A stretch of 64,000 nt of DNA, taken from the NCBI GenBank assembly GCA_003762615.1, contig RIAZ01000002.1, forward strand, positions 305,897 to 369,896, read 5' to 3'. Source of the DNA: Muribaculaceae bacterium Isolate-037 (Harlan) (GTDB lineage Bacteria > Bacteroidota > Bacteroidia > Bacteroidales > Muribaculaceae). A model generated the notes under the pieces. That model did no database searches, had not been told where the DNA came from, and saw only the letters and a list, made by a program, of their open reading frames with translations. This document shows positions 1 through 8,485 of the stretch, piece by piece. The position numbers and the translations under genes are program-made. Positions within the stretch are counted from its first letter, which is position 1, and each line of letters opens with the position of its first letter.

Positions 1-3000
1 ATTTCATCAGATGAATATGATTTAGGAGCTTTAATTAAAATATCTAATATGATATCGCTTAAAGACAATATATTTGACTTTCTATTTACAATAGCACCTT
101 TTACCATTGTTCGATGAAAACCATTATGAATAATTTTAAACTTATGACTATAACATGCCACATAATTCTCTAAAAGATAGCTATTCCATTGATATCCACA
201 TTTTGGGAAAGCTGAAAATTCATTAACAGATTCCGTAGGAATATATTCTTCGCCACAAATATCTGTCAATAGATTATCAATACCAATAATATCAAACGAA
301 ATATGTTCTTTTGATACAAATGTTGTGGCATTTATTCTTACTGCCAAAGAAAGCATAACATCCCAGTATAATGACGTTCCAAAATTAGACGTCAACTCTA
401 ACATTTCATTTATAGTAAATATGTCATGATTTCTAATATAATTCTGTACAATTCTTTCTACAGAAATATCCCGATCAATGAAACTTATGACATTACCGCT
501 AAATTTATATCTCTTAGCCAATATTACTTTCAACGCATTTCTGATACCAATTTCACTTATCAAAAGATTCTGAGAAAAAATTGATTTTATATTATTATTT
601 ATATATGAGCATAAATCACTCCAACTCATATATTCCTCCTCTTTAATTGCCCTATCCAAAATATCATATATTTTAAATAGATCATTATCAGTTATCTCAA
701 AATTATCTATATGAAAACGCTCCGAAGAACGAGAAGTAGATATAAGAATATTAGTATTGGAAGAAAATATCTGATGTATTTTATCCTCTGAAATATGATA
801 TAATCCCGTCTTTACAGCAGATTCAGAAACAGGACAACCTTGTGCTTTTACAAATGCAATAACTTCTTCTTCAACATTTGGCTCTACTCTACTATCAACA
901 CATACATATTCCTTCTTAAAAATCCATTTTGGAAAATAATAATTCATATATTCTTTCAACAAATCCTTATTTCCAATCTGTGAATCTAAAAATTCATCAT
1001 GAAATTTCGATAGTATTACTGAATAATCTATATACTCTAATCCTCCATCAAATAATTCTGTAATATATTTTTGTAATGTATTCCGATAATTATCAGAAAG
1101 CATTAATTTTGGGAAATAGACCTTAATATTATAAACAATCCCATATTTTGATACTAAATCATCAATATTTTCAGGAATGACATCCAAATCCTCTCCGCTT
1201 ATTTCTTTATAAAAACGCATGAGTTTTTTTCTTTCAATTATAGAACCCAATCTATAACCGACAGCAAATTTCGTATAAAGTACTTTTTCCAACATCGAAG
1301 TTGCATCCTCCTTGATGTTAGAAACACTTTGATTTTCCTTGTCTTCTTGCTTATCTATTTTTGTTATTAAACAAACTTTTTCATTCTCTTCAATTGTATG
1401 CTTATCTATATCTTCCGATATTTTTGATTTTACAATATTAATCCTTTTTACATTACTTTCTATATCATTGGAAACATGAGGAATTCTATCATGATTGAAT
1501 TTTAAAATTACAATATGACTACTTGTAAAAGACCACTCCTTAAACCACTCTTTCAGTTTTTCTCTTAATGAAATATAATTGTAAATTCTTTTTTTAGCCA
1601 AATCTTGCTTAAATTCCAAATAAATAGTTTTAAATGATATTGAAACTGCTTTATTTTGTTGTTTTTCAATAACAAACCTATAAATTTTATCCTTTAATTC
1701 ATTATGATTATCTAAATTTTGGAATTTATTCGTTTTTGCAAGTATGTTATTATATCCTAATATATTTTCTGATAAATCATTACATTTAGAAGGCTGTTTT
1801 TCTTCTATTGATATTAATTTATTTTTATCAAATTTACACTGAGGGAATACGACATTCAACATTTCCTTCAAATCATTATATCCACAAATACCAATTTCAT
1901 TTAATTCCTTCTTATAATATATATATATATTTTCCAATGACACCACATTTTGATCAGCAAGAGTCAATGAAACCCTTTCCTTTATTCTCCACTTTAAGGA
2001 ATTTGTCAATTTAGGATAATAATTTTTAACTTTATCTGCATTTTTATCATCAGTGTCAGAAAAAACAGACTCTTTATCATTTAAGTTTCTCTTTGAAGAT
2101 ATTGCATAATAATGTACATCATATTCATTCGAATATGATCTTTCAATCATAATATCAAATTTATAAAACTTCCAATTAGGGAAAGTACACTTTAATCTTT
2201 TTTTCAATTCATATACATTACCTATTCCTTGCCGAATCAAATCCTCTTTAAATGCGTAGTAAATATTTACAATTGGTATCGTATGTATATTTTGTATCTC
2301 CTTTTCCTTAATATAGTCAACAATCTTTGTACTTAATTCATAATCTATAGCTTTTTTATTTTCATTTTTATCACTATTCAATTCAATAACATAATAATCA
2401 TCAGCAACATTTTCAGAATCAATTTTTTCATTAGGCTCAACAAGTTTTTTCGGCTCATTAATCTCGTCTTCACCATGATTATCAATTATCGTATTAGCAT
2501 ATTCATCTGAATATGGAGTTTTGTCTATATATATGATATTATAATCTATAAAAATCCATGATGGATATGTTTCTTGAAGCAATTGCTTTAATTCGGCAAT
2601 ATTACAAACATTTATATTCTTTAGATCAATTCTAAAACTATTAAATAATAATACTAATGGAAATTTATTATTGCCTTGATTAAAAAATTTATAAATATTA
2701 TCCAACATTTTATCCCACATATCCATATATCTATAATTTGAATTAATTATAATCGGATATTTTCTTGTAGAACCTATCATTGAATCTTTTTTTATTATAT
2801 TTTTCCTTTTATTATTTTGTAAATCATGCAGCATTTTTTTCAAATAACATTCCACTAAATCTACGTTAACAGTTCCATCACATATTGCGTCCAATTTTAC
2901 AAATGGATATTTCCTTATGGCACACTCCAATAATTCTGCAAATACTTTTTTATCAGAATTATATAATGATGCAATATCCTTAAATAACAAAGTTTTGCAC

Positions 3001-3242
3001 TTAATTCCTTTTTTTGCTCCAAATAGACAACAATTCATGGATTGTATCTGAAGAGCAATTCCATTTTCATTCCTATAAGTTTCACTAACCTTGATTCCCA
3101 TTTTCTCCATCGAATAACGCAACCTTTTCGACAAAATCGAAATAGCATTTTTCATAGAAATCGCACCATTATATATCATAATACAATAGGCAAGGAGCAG
3201 TGCAATTTCATGCTTATTCCATGGAAGATTAATCGGTGCCAT
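1..3242 (-). CDS. Giant repeat-containing winged-helix-like protein, partial (runs off left edge)
   Basis: I do not recognise this gene. The minus-strand frame from the ATG at 3242 is open to base 1, giving 1080 codons with no stop, so the C-terminus lies outside the window. Residues 8-120 form an N-terminal domain with a W..HE..LLL start and a TYRNENGIALQ segment. This is reminiscent, from memory only, of a domain preceding HNH or restriction-type modules. Five degenerate repeats of about 65 residues follow, at roughly 177-242, 300-368, 412-481, 514-582 and 717-783. Each has an amphipathic helix, a Y-x-x-F/Y-x-x-x-L segment, an LK..L helix and a signature close to FP.W.F..., which suggests winged helices joined by acidic linkers. 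Residues 787-850 look like another winged helix. The end (about 1008-1060) has FPKCGYQWNSYLLENY, a block I recall only from uncharacterised proteins. No catalytic motif is visible so far. The gene is far more AT-rich than the PULs, which suggests horizontal acquisition. Coding status is firm; function is unknown. Confidence 0.85.
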   Translation of the reverse strand, partial: MAPINLPWNKHEIALLLAYCIMIYNGAISMKNAISILSKRLRYSMEKMGIKVSETYRNENGIALQIQSMNCCLFGAKKGIKCKTLLFKDIASLYNSDKKVFAELLECAIRKYPFVKLDAICDGTVNVDLVECYLKKMLHDLQNNKRKNIIKKDSMIGSTRKYPIIINSNYRYMDMWDKMLDNIYKFFNQGNNKFPLVLLFNSFRIDLKNINVCNIAELKQLLQETYPSWIFIDYNIIYIDKTPYSDEYANTIIDNHGEDEINEPKKLVEPNEKIDSENVADDYYVIELNSDKNENKKAIDYELSTKIVDYIKEKEIQNIHTIPIVNIYYAFKEDLIRQGIGNVYELKKRLKCTFPNWKFYKFDIMIERSYSNEYDVHYYAISSKRNLNDKESVFSDTDDKNADKVKNYYPKLTNSLKWRIKERVSLTLADQNVVSLENIYIYYKKELNEIGICGYNDLKEMLNVVFPQCKFDKNKLISIEEKQPSKCNDLSENILGYNNILAKTNKFQNLDNHNELKDKIYRFVIEKQQNKAVSISFKTIYLEFKQDLAKKRIYNYISLREKLKEWFKEWSFTSSHIVILKFNHDRIPHVSNDIESNVKRINIVKSKISEDIDKHTIEENEKVCLITKIDKQEDKENQSVSNIKEDATSMLEKVLYTKFAVGYRLGSIIERKKLMRFYKEISGEDLDVIPENIDDLVSKYGIVYNIKVYFPKLMLSDNYRNTLQKYITELFDGGLEYIDYSVILSKFHDEFLDSQIGNKDLLKEYMNYYFPKWIFKKEYVCVDSRVEPNVEEEVIAFVKAQGCPVSESAVKTGLYHISEDKIHQIFSSNTNILISTSRSSERFHIDNFEITDNDLFKIYDILDRAIKEEEYMSWSDLCSYINNNIKSIFSQNLLISEIGIRNALKVILAKRYKFSGNVISFIDRDISVERIVQNYIRNHDIFTINEMLELTSNFGTSLYWDVMLSLAVRINATTFVSKEHISFDIIGIDNLLTDICGEEYIPTESVNEFSAFPKCGYQWNSYLLENYVACYSHKFKIIHNGFHRTMVKGAIVNRKSNILSLSDIILDILIKAPKSYSSDE

Positions 3243-3341
3243 TGTTAATTAAAAACAATTTCTTAATCCGTCTGAATCCCTGGCATCGGAGTATATATAT
3301 TCTTGAATATTTAGTTAAATTTAGATATTGCAATACAAGAC

Positions 3342-3670
3342 ATAAAAAATAGAAAACGTGGGATCCACTTTTTTGCTTGTCCCACCTGCTGAGGCCTTGG
3401 CGTTGCCTGTTATAGAAAGGACAAGCAACACAGAAGCCCACGTGTAGGTATATAGTTATTCCATAATTCTACTCCAGAATATATGGCAGCCTATAACCAG
3501 CCGTGAGCATCTTTGTTGCTTCAATCCATGTCTATAACCTTAACCGCCAAGTTTCAGCAGGCATGGGTCGAAGCGCAAAAGACGCTCCATTAAAATATGT
3601 CAGTTTCCCTCCCGCATTTCCCTTCAGTCTAATTTAATTGACCTTATCAGACTTCTGCGCGTAGAGAATT
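3342..3670 (-). ncRNA. Candidate structured non-coding RNA, about 330 nt
   Basis: A canonical Bacteroidota promoter at 3707-3677 would start transcription near 3670. The 3' part folds into a large hairpin at 3444-3356. Its outer stem is CACGTGGG/CCCACG and its inner stem is TTGCTTGTCC/GGACAAGCAA, followed by a U-rich run (TTTTCTATTTTTT) near 3342. Further upstream there is a small hairpin with AGCG/CGCT arms (about 3577-3592) and two copies of GGTTATAG. No convincing protein is encoded. A free-standing RNA with its own promoter and terminator fits trans-acting or housekeeping RNAs such as a 6S-type RNA or the Bacteroidales-1 motif. I cannot assign it, and I see no tmRNA, RNase P or SRP signature. 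The 99 bp between its end and the giant gene contain only AT-rich leader. Confidence 0.5.
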
Positions 3671-3676
3671 GTTTTG

Positions 3677-3707
3677 CAAATTTAATTCTTTATGTTGATT
3701 TTACAAA
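3677..3707 (-). promoter_or_regulatory. Bacteroidota sigma-ABfr-type promoter of the candidate RNA
   Basis: On the minus strand a TTTG (-33 box, 3707-3704) is followed after exactly 19 bp by TAAATTTG (-7 box, 3684-3677). This matches the consensus TTTG-N19-21-TAnnTTTG. It is the most complete promoter in the window. Confidence 0.75.
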
Positions 3708-3918
3708 ATGTATTTATTTTAATTTATAAATTTATTAAAAAATAACATTCTTTTCATTAATTCTTAATTTTGAATTAATTTTTGACAACAAATAACATTT
3801 ACTTCCAAATATCTTGCCTGTGATATTTATCTGCCTATATTTGCTTTTTGAAGTTATTCGGACTTCATTTTTAGCTTACACAGAAGTTATACTAACTTAT
3901 TATGAAGTGTCTTAATCT
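3708..3918. other. AT-rich spacer between the candidate RNA and the GH32 gene
   Basis: There is no gene here. The stretch is almost pure A/T around 3715-3790 and includes a small hairpin at 3849-3867 (TGAAGT/ACTTCA arms) with T-rich sequence on its plus-strand 3' side. It marks the boundary between the AT-rich left end and the PUL region. Confidence 0.5.
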
Positions 3919-5499
3919 TTAATGCTTAACGGAGATATCCGTCACTTTGATTGTGCTGTTGTAGGAATTGATCGACCAGCAGTTTTTCTGTATGCCGTAG
4001 ATACGCATCGTGTAGGCTACGTTGTCGTTGATGTAGACTGTGCATACTGAGTTATCTGTGTAGATTCTCACGTCATATACATTGTCTGTCGGATTGTTGA
4101 ATACGTAGCCGTCTGCCCCATTGACGAATCCGATTCCTGCCGGACCCTCCTCCTCAAAATTGATCTTGTGGCGTCCTTCACCTTCGGGATTGATTATTAC
4201 CGTATAGTATTTCTCTGAATCGCTGCCTCTACCGAAGGATATGCCGAATCTTACGTCTGAATTATCACTCTTCACCTTGAAGCTGATGTTGTTCTCGGAG
4301 GAAAGACGGTTGAAGAGTGCATATCCACCCTCACCAATGGTCAGATCTTCCGGGGTGCCGCTGACGTTGCCATCCTGTTTCATTATCTTCACATTCTCCT
4401 CTTTGGAAAGACGGTCGGCGATAGCATCCACCGCGCCTAATGTAAGAGTGCCATCCTCATGCTGTATCACACGATGCGCAACCAGTGCACCTGCCCAAGA
4501 GGGTTCTGCCGGGAATGCTCCGACATTGGTGTTGTCATTGCCGGGACGTGTGGGGCACCATCCCCAGATGTAACGGTTAACCCCGTCGGAAGCTGTCTTT
4601 CCTGCATAGAATGCTCTTGAATCAAGGAAGCCTTCGTGGGAGTCTGGCCAAAGACCGGCATCATTTGCTGTGGTTGCCTTCAACTCATCAAGTGTGCGCC
4701 CTTTGAAATACTGCACCCGTCGTATAGCCGCATGTTTCTCTGAATAGACGAGATACCACCAGTCACCCATCTTAAAGACATCTGGACACTCATAGAACCT
4801 ATCCCACATCATTGTCATGAAGACACCGTTGCTTTCCCAGTCTTTCAAATCGGTGGAAACATACTCAGCAATCACGCCCTTGCCATTCTTCTGAGTAGAC
4901 ACAAGCATGTGGAACTTACCGTCGTCACCCTTGAAAACGAATGGGTCGCGGAAATCAGCAGTGCTATACTCACCCTCACCGGATAGGAAAAAGTTGCTGT
5001 CTTTCTCCCACGTCTTGAAGTCTTTTGATGTAGCCAGCATAACAGCCTCCACCAGTCGGGTGGCAGCCACGTTTACGGAATGCCCTGTATAGAATGTGTA
5101 ATATGTGCCATCTGCCTCATTATATATTGTAGAGCCGGTGCCAAGCGCACCATCCTGCTCTGTCTGTGTGCCTGTGGGAATCAGTTCTCCAAGATTCGTA
5201 TAGCTTGCTCCATCGGTAGTGGAGAGACACCAGAAGGGATGGAACGTGGCGGCATTGGGACGAAATTCCTGAAGGTAGAAGATCTTGAAATCCTTATTCA
5301 CCGGGTCATAGAACGGCATCGGATCGCCCACATATCCCACTGCCGGATTATAGAATATGTCATAACCGGCGGCATCTGTCGGCTGGAAATATTCCGACGT
5401 GCCTTCCCAATCTTTATTGGCAGTCTCCACACTGTCATTACCGAATGCACTCAATGCCAAGACAGCGAACATCGGTATAATCATATTTTTGGGTTTCAT
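3919..5499 (-). CDS. Atypical family GH32 fructan hydrolase
   Basis: This predicted 526-residue exported enzyme belongs to the five-bladed propeller clan that cleaves fructosyl bonds. The three GH32 acidic positions are recognisable but the first is unconventional. The usual NDPNG block is replaced by YVGDPMPFYD with Asp59 as likely nucleophile. FRDP (Asp185) and YECPD (Glu237, acid/base) are standard. The C-terminal roughly 150 residues form a beta-sandwich like other GH32 enzymes. The first 18-20 residues are hydrophobic and resemble a signal peptide without a lipobox cysteine. I chose the ATG at 5499 because the frame extends upstream only through a TTG at 5514. It lies 32 bp downstream of the hybrid sensor on the same strand and is probably co-transcribed with it. 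Exact linkage specificity cannot be read from sequence. Confidence 0.85.
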   Translation of the reverse strand: MKPKNMIIPMFAVLALSAFGNDSVETANKDWEGTSEYFQPTDAAGYDIFYNPAVGYVGDPMPFYDPVNKDFKIFYLQEFRPNAATFHPFWCLSTTDGASYTNLGELIPTGTQTEQDGALGTGSTIYNEADGTYYTFYTGHSVNVAATRLVEAVMLATSKDFKTWEKDSNFFLSGEGEYSTADFRDPFVFKGDDGKFHMLVSTQKNGKGVIAEYVSTDLKDWESNGVFMTMMWDRFYECPDVFKMGDWWYLVYSEKHAAIRRVQYFKGRTLDELKATTANDAGLWPDSHEGFLDSRAFYAGKTASDGVNRYIWGWCPTRPGNDNTNVGAFPAEPSWAGALVAHRVIQHEDGTLTLGAVDAIADRLSKEENVKIMKQDGNVSGTPEDLTIGEGGYALFNRLSSENNISFKVKSDNSDVRFGISFGRGSDSEKYYTVIINPEGEGRHKINFEEEGPAGIGFVNGADGYVFNNPTDNVYDVRIYTDNSVCTVYINDNVAYTMRIYGIQKNCWSINSYNSTIKVTDISVKH

Positions 5500-5531
5500 A
5501 AGATTTATTGACAAAATATTATATTACAGAT

Positions 5532-8327
5532 TTATCTTCTTGACTCTTTTGGAGTCTCTCCATACTCATCCTTATAGCATTTGGTGAAATATGCAGGCGA
5601 TGTGAATCCCACCTCATAGCTTATCTCCCCTATGCTCTTTTCTGTGGTCATAAGCAATTTTCTACCACGCCGCATACGCTCCTTACGTATGATTTCAACA
5701 GGCGTGTAATTGCTGAGTGCCTTGATTTTTCTCGTAAATTGAGATTGACCCAATCCCATCTTCATTGCAATGCTCTCCACACTCAAATCGGGGTCAGACA
5801 TCTCTTCATGTATTATCGACAGGAAGCGCGAATAGAACTCGCTCTCTATATCAATAGGTGTCTTTTTATCTGACAGCTCCCTATTTGGGGCGACATTCGG
5901 CTTCACAGAATATCTCGCCTCGCCAAGATGATCCATCACAAGCCTTCTGTTCTTGAGAAGGTTTGCACAACGCACAATCAGCATCTCCGCATTAAACGGT
6001 TTAGGGAGATATGCATCCGCACCGCTTTCATATCCTTTTATCCTCTGCTCCTCTCGGCTACACGCCGTCAGCATCAACACCGGAATATGAGACGTGGTTA
6101 TCTCACTTTTCAGTTTTTCCACACACTGCATACCATCCATCTCCGGCATCATGACGTCGCAGATGATAAGATCCGGCACGTATTTTGCCGCCATCCTTAG
6201 ACCCTCCTTACCGTTGCAGGCATACAGAAGACTGTATTTATCCTCAAGTATATCTCTGACAAGCTGCAATATATCCTTATTATCATCTATGACAAGGAGA
6301 AGCGGTTTATTCGGGTCAATAGTCTGATTCAGTTCCTCTTCCGGAATTATTGCCGTAAATCTATCGTCATATTGCTGTCTGTTATCAACATTATTATCAA
6401 CGACATCAGTATGCCCGTCATTTCGGAATCCATCTCCATTATTGGCATGCCTTACCGGAAGCGTGACTATAAATCGGCTACCCTTTCCAAGCTCGCTTTC
6501 CACCGTCAGATCTCCCCCATGAAGTTCGATGAATCCTTTCGACAGGGCAAGTCCGATACCTGACCCTTTAGCGTTCACTTTATCCACCTGATAGAACCTG
6601 TCAAAAATATGCTTGCAGTCATCTTCCGATATTCCACAACCGGAATCCGCCACCGATAAAGTCATCACATCATCCTTAATATTCAGCGACACTTTGATCC
6701 TACCGTTATCAGGCGTATATTTGAAGGCATTTCCAATAAGATTAAACAACACTCTCTCCAATTTACCTTGGTCTACCGCCACATTATAGGATGCAGAAGT
6801 CAATCCTGCCTCAAATGAAAGACGTATGTCGCGTTTCCTCGATTCCTCCTTGAATGATTCCACACAATTACTTACCAACTGATATACATCCGTCTCACTC
6901 AGATTAAGCTCCATCTTGCCGTTCTCATATTTGCGGAAATCCAATATCTGGTCTATCAGATTTTTGAGAATCCTGACATTCTTGGCTGCAAGACGCATCA
7001 TGTCACGATCTTTCGGGCGTAGATAATCTGCATTAGCCATCTTCTCCACCGGAGCCGAGATTAGCGTCAGCGGTGTACGCAAGTCATGAGAAACGTTGGT
7101 GAAGAACATCAGTTTTGAGTTGGTGGCTGCCTCAAGCCGCACATACAACTGCTCCTGTTTCTCCTTCTCCACTTCCAACTGACGATTCTTCTCCATCAGA
7201 CGCGCCTGATGTCGGCGATGCTGCACGAAAATCCTTATGCCCATGAAGAGCAGGCCGCCAAGAAGCACCAGAATCACTATCATTGAATATAGCACCACAG
7301 TCTGCGCGGAATGTCGCTCCCAATATTCATCTATCGTGGCTTTCAATTTGTTTATCTTTTCCCCCTCGCTATTTATCAGTCGGTATTGGGCAAGCAATAT
7401 GTCGGCGTTCGACCTGTCAACCGGTGACAACGGCACTATTGTGGTAAGACGCTCATATTTATCACCTTTCAACACTGCCATAGCGATACGGAATACCAGT
7501 TCCCCCTCCGTAGGATAAAGGAATGTGGCATCTATCACACCCTCCGACACTGCCTTGATTCCAATCTCCGGAGAACCGTCTATACCTATTATCGTTATAT
7601 CATCCCTACCCATTGAGACAGCACTCTTGGAAGCTCCTATAGCCATACGGTCGTTGTGGGCATATATAAGATTGGTATGCGGATAGATTCTCAGCAGGGA
7701 ATCCACAATATGGGCAGCCTCCGATTCTTTCCAGTTGCCTGATATCGACGTCAATACCTTTACGTTGGGATAAGATGAGAGAGTCTGCTGAAATCCTTCG
7801 TGACGCTTCTTTGTAGGTGTCATCGTTCTGACCCCCTCTATCTCTATCACGTTGATATTATCTTTCAGAATAGACCGGGCATATTCCGCTGCTGATTTCC
7901 CCAGCACATAATTGTCTACCTCCATGTGGGCCGTTACATCCAGATTGTCAATACCACGGTCATACGTCACAACCGGGATTCCCCGCTGCATAGCCTCCTT
8001 CACTATCGGGGCTATTGAATCACCCTCAGTAGGAGAAACCAGTATTATATCAAAATCATTATCAATGAAGTATCTCAAATCCGCCACCTGTTTTTGCGGA
8101 CTGTCATCTGCCGAAAGAATCTCCATCTCCACATCATCATACATCAATGCCTCCCGACGTAGTTCGCCGTTCATCTTCATACGCCAGTCATCGTTGCTGC
8201 ATTGCGACACGCCTATCTTATACTCTGCCTCACTCTTCTTTCCACAACCTGTGAGGAATAAGAATAGAATCAAAAATACAAGATACAATTTTCGCTGAAT
8301 TAAGATTTCTTTCAATAAGTTATACAT
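5532..8327 (-). CDS. Hybrid two-component system regulator, fructose-sensing type
   Basis: This 931-residue one-protein sensor/regulator spans the inner membrane. A hydrophobic N-terminus ends in LTGC (Cys28), so it is either a signal/lipobox or an anchor. Residues about 35-320 form a type I periplasmic sugar-binding domain (LacI/RbsB-like: GVSQCS, VVTYDRG, IIGIDGSP). A membrane helix follows at about 342-366, then a coiled coil, the kinase dimerisation domain with SHDLRTPLTL (His414), the ATPase (N/G boxes NAFKYT, DSGCGI, GSGIGLAL), a receiver with CDVMMPEMDG (Asp724) and KPF, and a C-terminal AraC HTH. The architecture is that of BT1754, the B. theta fructose sensor, so I infer fructose as ligand. 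The ATG at 8327 is chosen because the longer frame starts with TTG inside the promoter. Confidence 0.92.
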   Translation of the reverse strand: MYNLLKEILIQRKLYLVFLILFLFLTGCGKKSEAEYKIGVSQCSNDDWRMKMNGELRREALMYDDVEMEILSADDSPQKQVADLRYFIDNDFDIILVSPTEGDSIAPIVKEAMQRGIPVVTYDRGIDNLDVTAHMEVDNYVLGKSAAEYARSILKDNINVIEIEGVRTMTPTKKRHEGFQQTLSSYPNVKVLTSISGNWKESEAAHIVDSLLRIYPHTNLIYAHNDRMAIGASKSAVSMGRDDITIIGIDGSPEIGIKAVSEGVIDATFLYPTEGELVFRIAMAVLKGDKYERLTTIVPLSPVDRSNADILLAQYRLINSEGEKINKLKATIDEYWERHSAQTVVLYSMIVILVLLGGLLFMGIRIFVQHRRHQARLMEKNRQLEVEKEKQEQLYVRLEAATNSKLMFFTNVSHDLRTPLTLISAPVEKMANADYLRPKDRDMMRLAAKNVRILKNLIDQILDFRKYENGKMELNLSETDVYQLVSNCVESFKEESRKRDIRLSFEAGLTSASYNVAVDQGKLERVLFNLIGNAFKYTPDNGRIKVSLNIKDDVMTLSVADSGCGISEDDCKHIFDRFYQVDKVNAKGSGIGLALSKGFIELHGGDLTVESELGKGSRFIVTLPVRHANNGDGFRNDGHTDVVDNNVDNRQQYDDRFTAIIPEEELNQTIDPNKPLLLVIDDNKDILQLVRDILEDKYSLLYACNGKEGLRMAAKYVPDLIICDVMMPEMDGMQCVEKLKSEITTSHIPVLMLTACSREEQRIKGYESGADAYLPKPFNAEMLIVRCANLLKNRRLVMDHLGEARYSVKPNVAPNRELSDKKTPIDIESEFYSRFLSIIHEEMSDPDLSVESIAMKMGLGQSQFTRKIKALSNYTPVEIIRKERMRRGRKLLMTTEKSIGEISYEVGFTSPAYFTKCYKDEYGETPKESRR

Positions 8328-8357
8328 GATACGATTTATTGTTGATCTCCAATGCCA

Positions 8358-8365
8358 CAAAGATA
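8358..8365 (-). promoter_or_regulatory. -7 box of the left hybrid sensor gene
   Basis: TATCTTTG on the minus strand lies about 31 bp upstream of the ATG at 8327. No good TTTG is seen at -33. It excludes the TTG at 8360 as start codon. Confidence 0.55.
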
Positions 8366-8417
8366 ATGATTTTATATTATTTAAAGTAATTAGTTATTTA
8401 CTTTTTGACAAAAACAG

Positions 8418-8449
8418 TCAAAAAAACGTGCCCACAGATTGTGGACACG
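8418..8449 (-). terminator. Rho-independent terminator after the alkaline phosphatase gene
   Basis: On the minus strand a hairpin with CGTGTCCACA/TGTGGGCACG arms (8449-8427) runs into a run of seven T (8426-8420). It separates the phosphatase from the sensor gene, so the two are probably separate transcripts. Confidence 0.75.
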
Positions 8450-8485
8450 TCGGATAATATACATTTCGTAAATAAGGACTTAGAA

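Noticed and set aside
3229..3441. 70-codon minus-strand open frame
   Set aside because: It lies across the stable hairpin of the candidate RNA and has no recognisable protein features.
8328..8360. Upstream extension of the left sensor from a TTG
   Set aside because: It overlaps the TATCTTTG promoter box, and the ATG at 8327 gives a better signal sequence.
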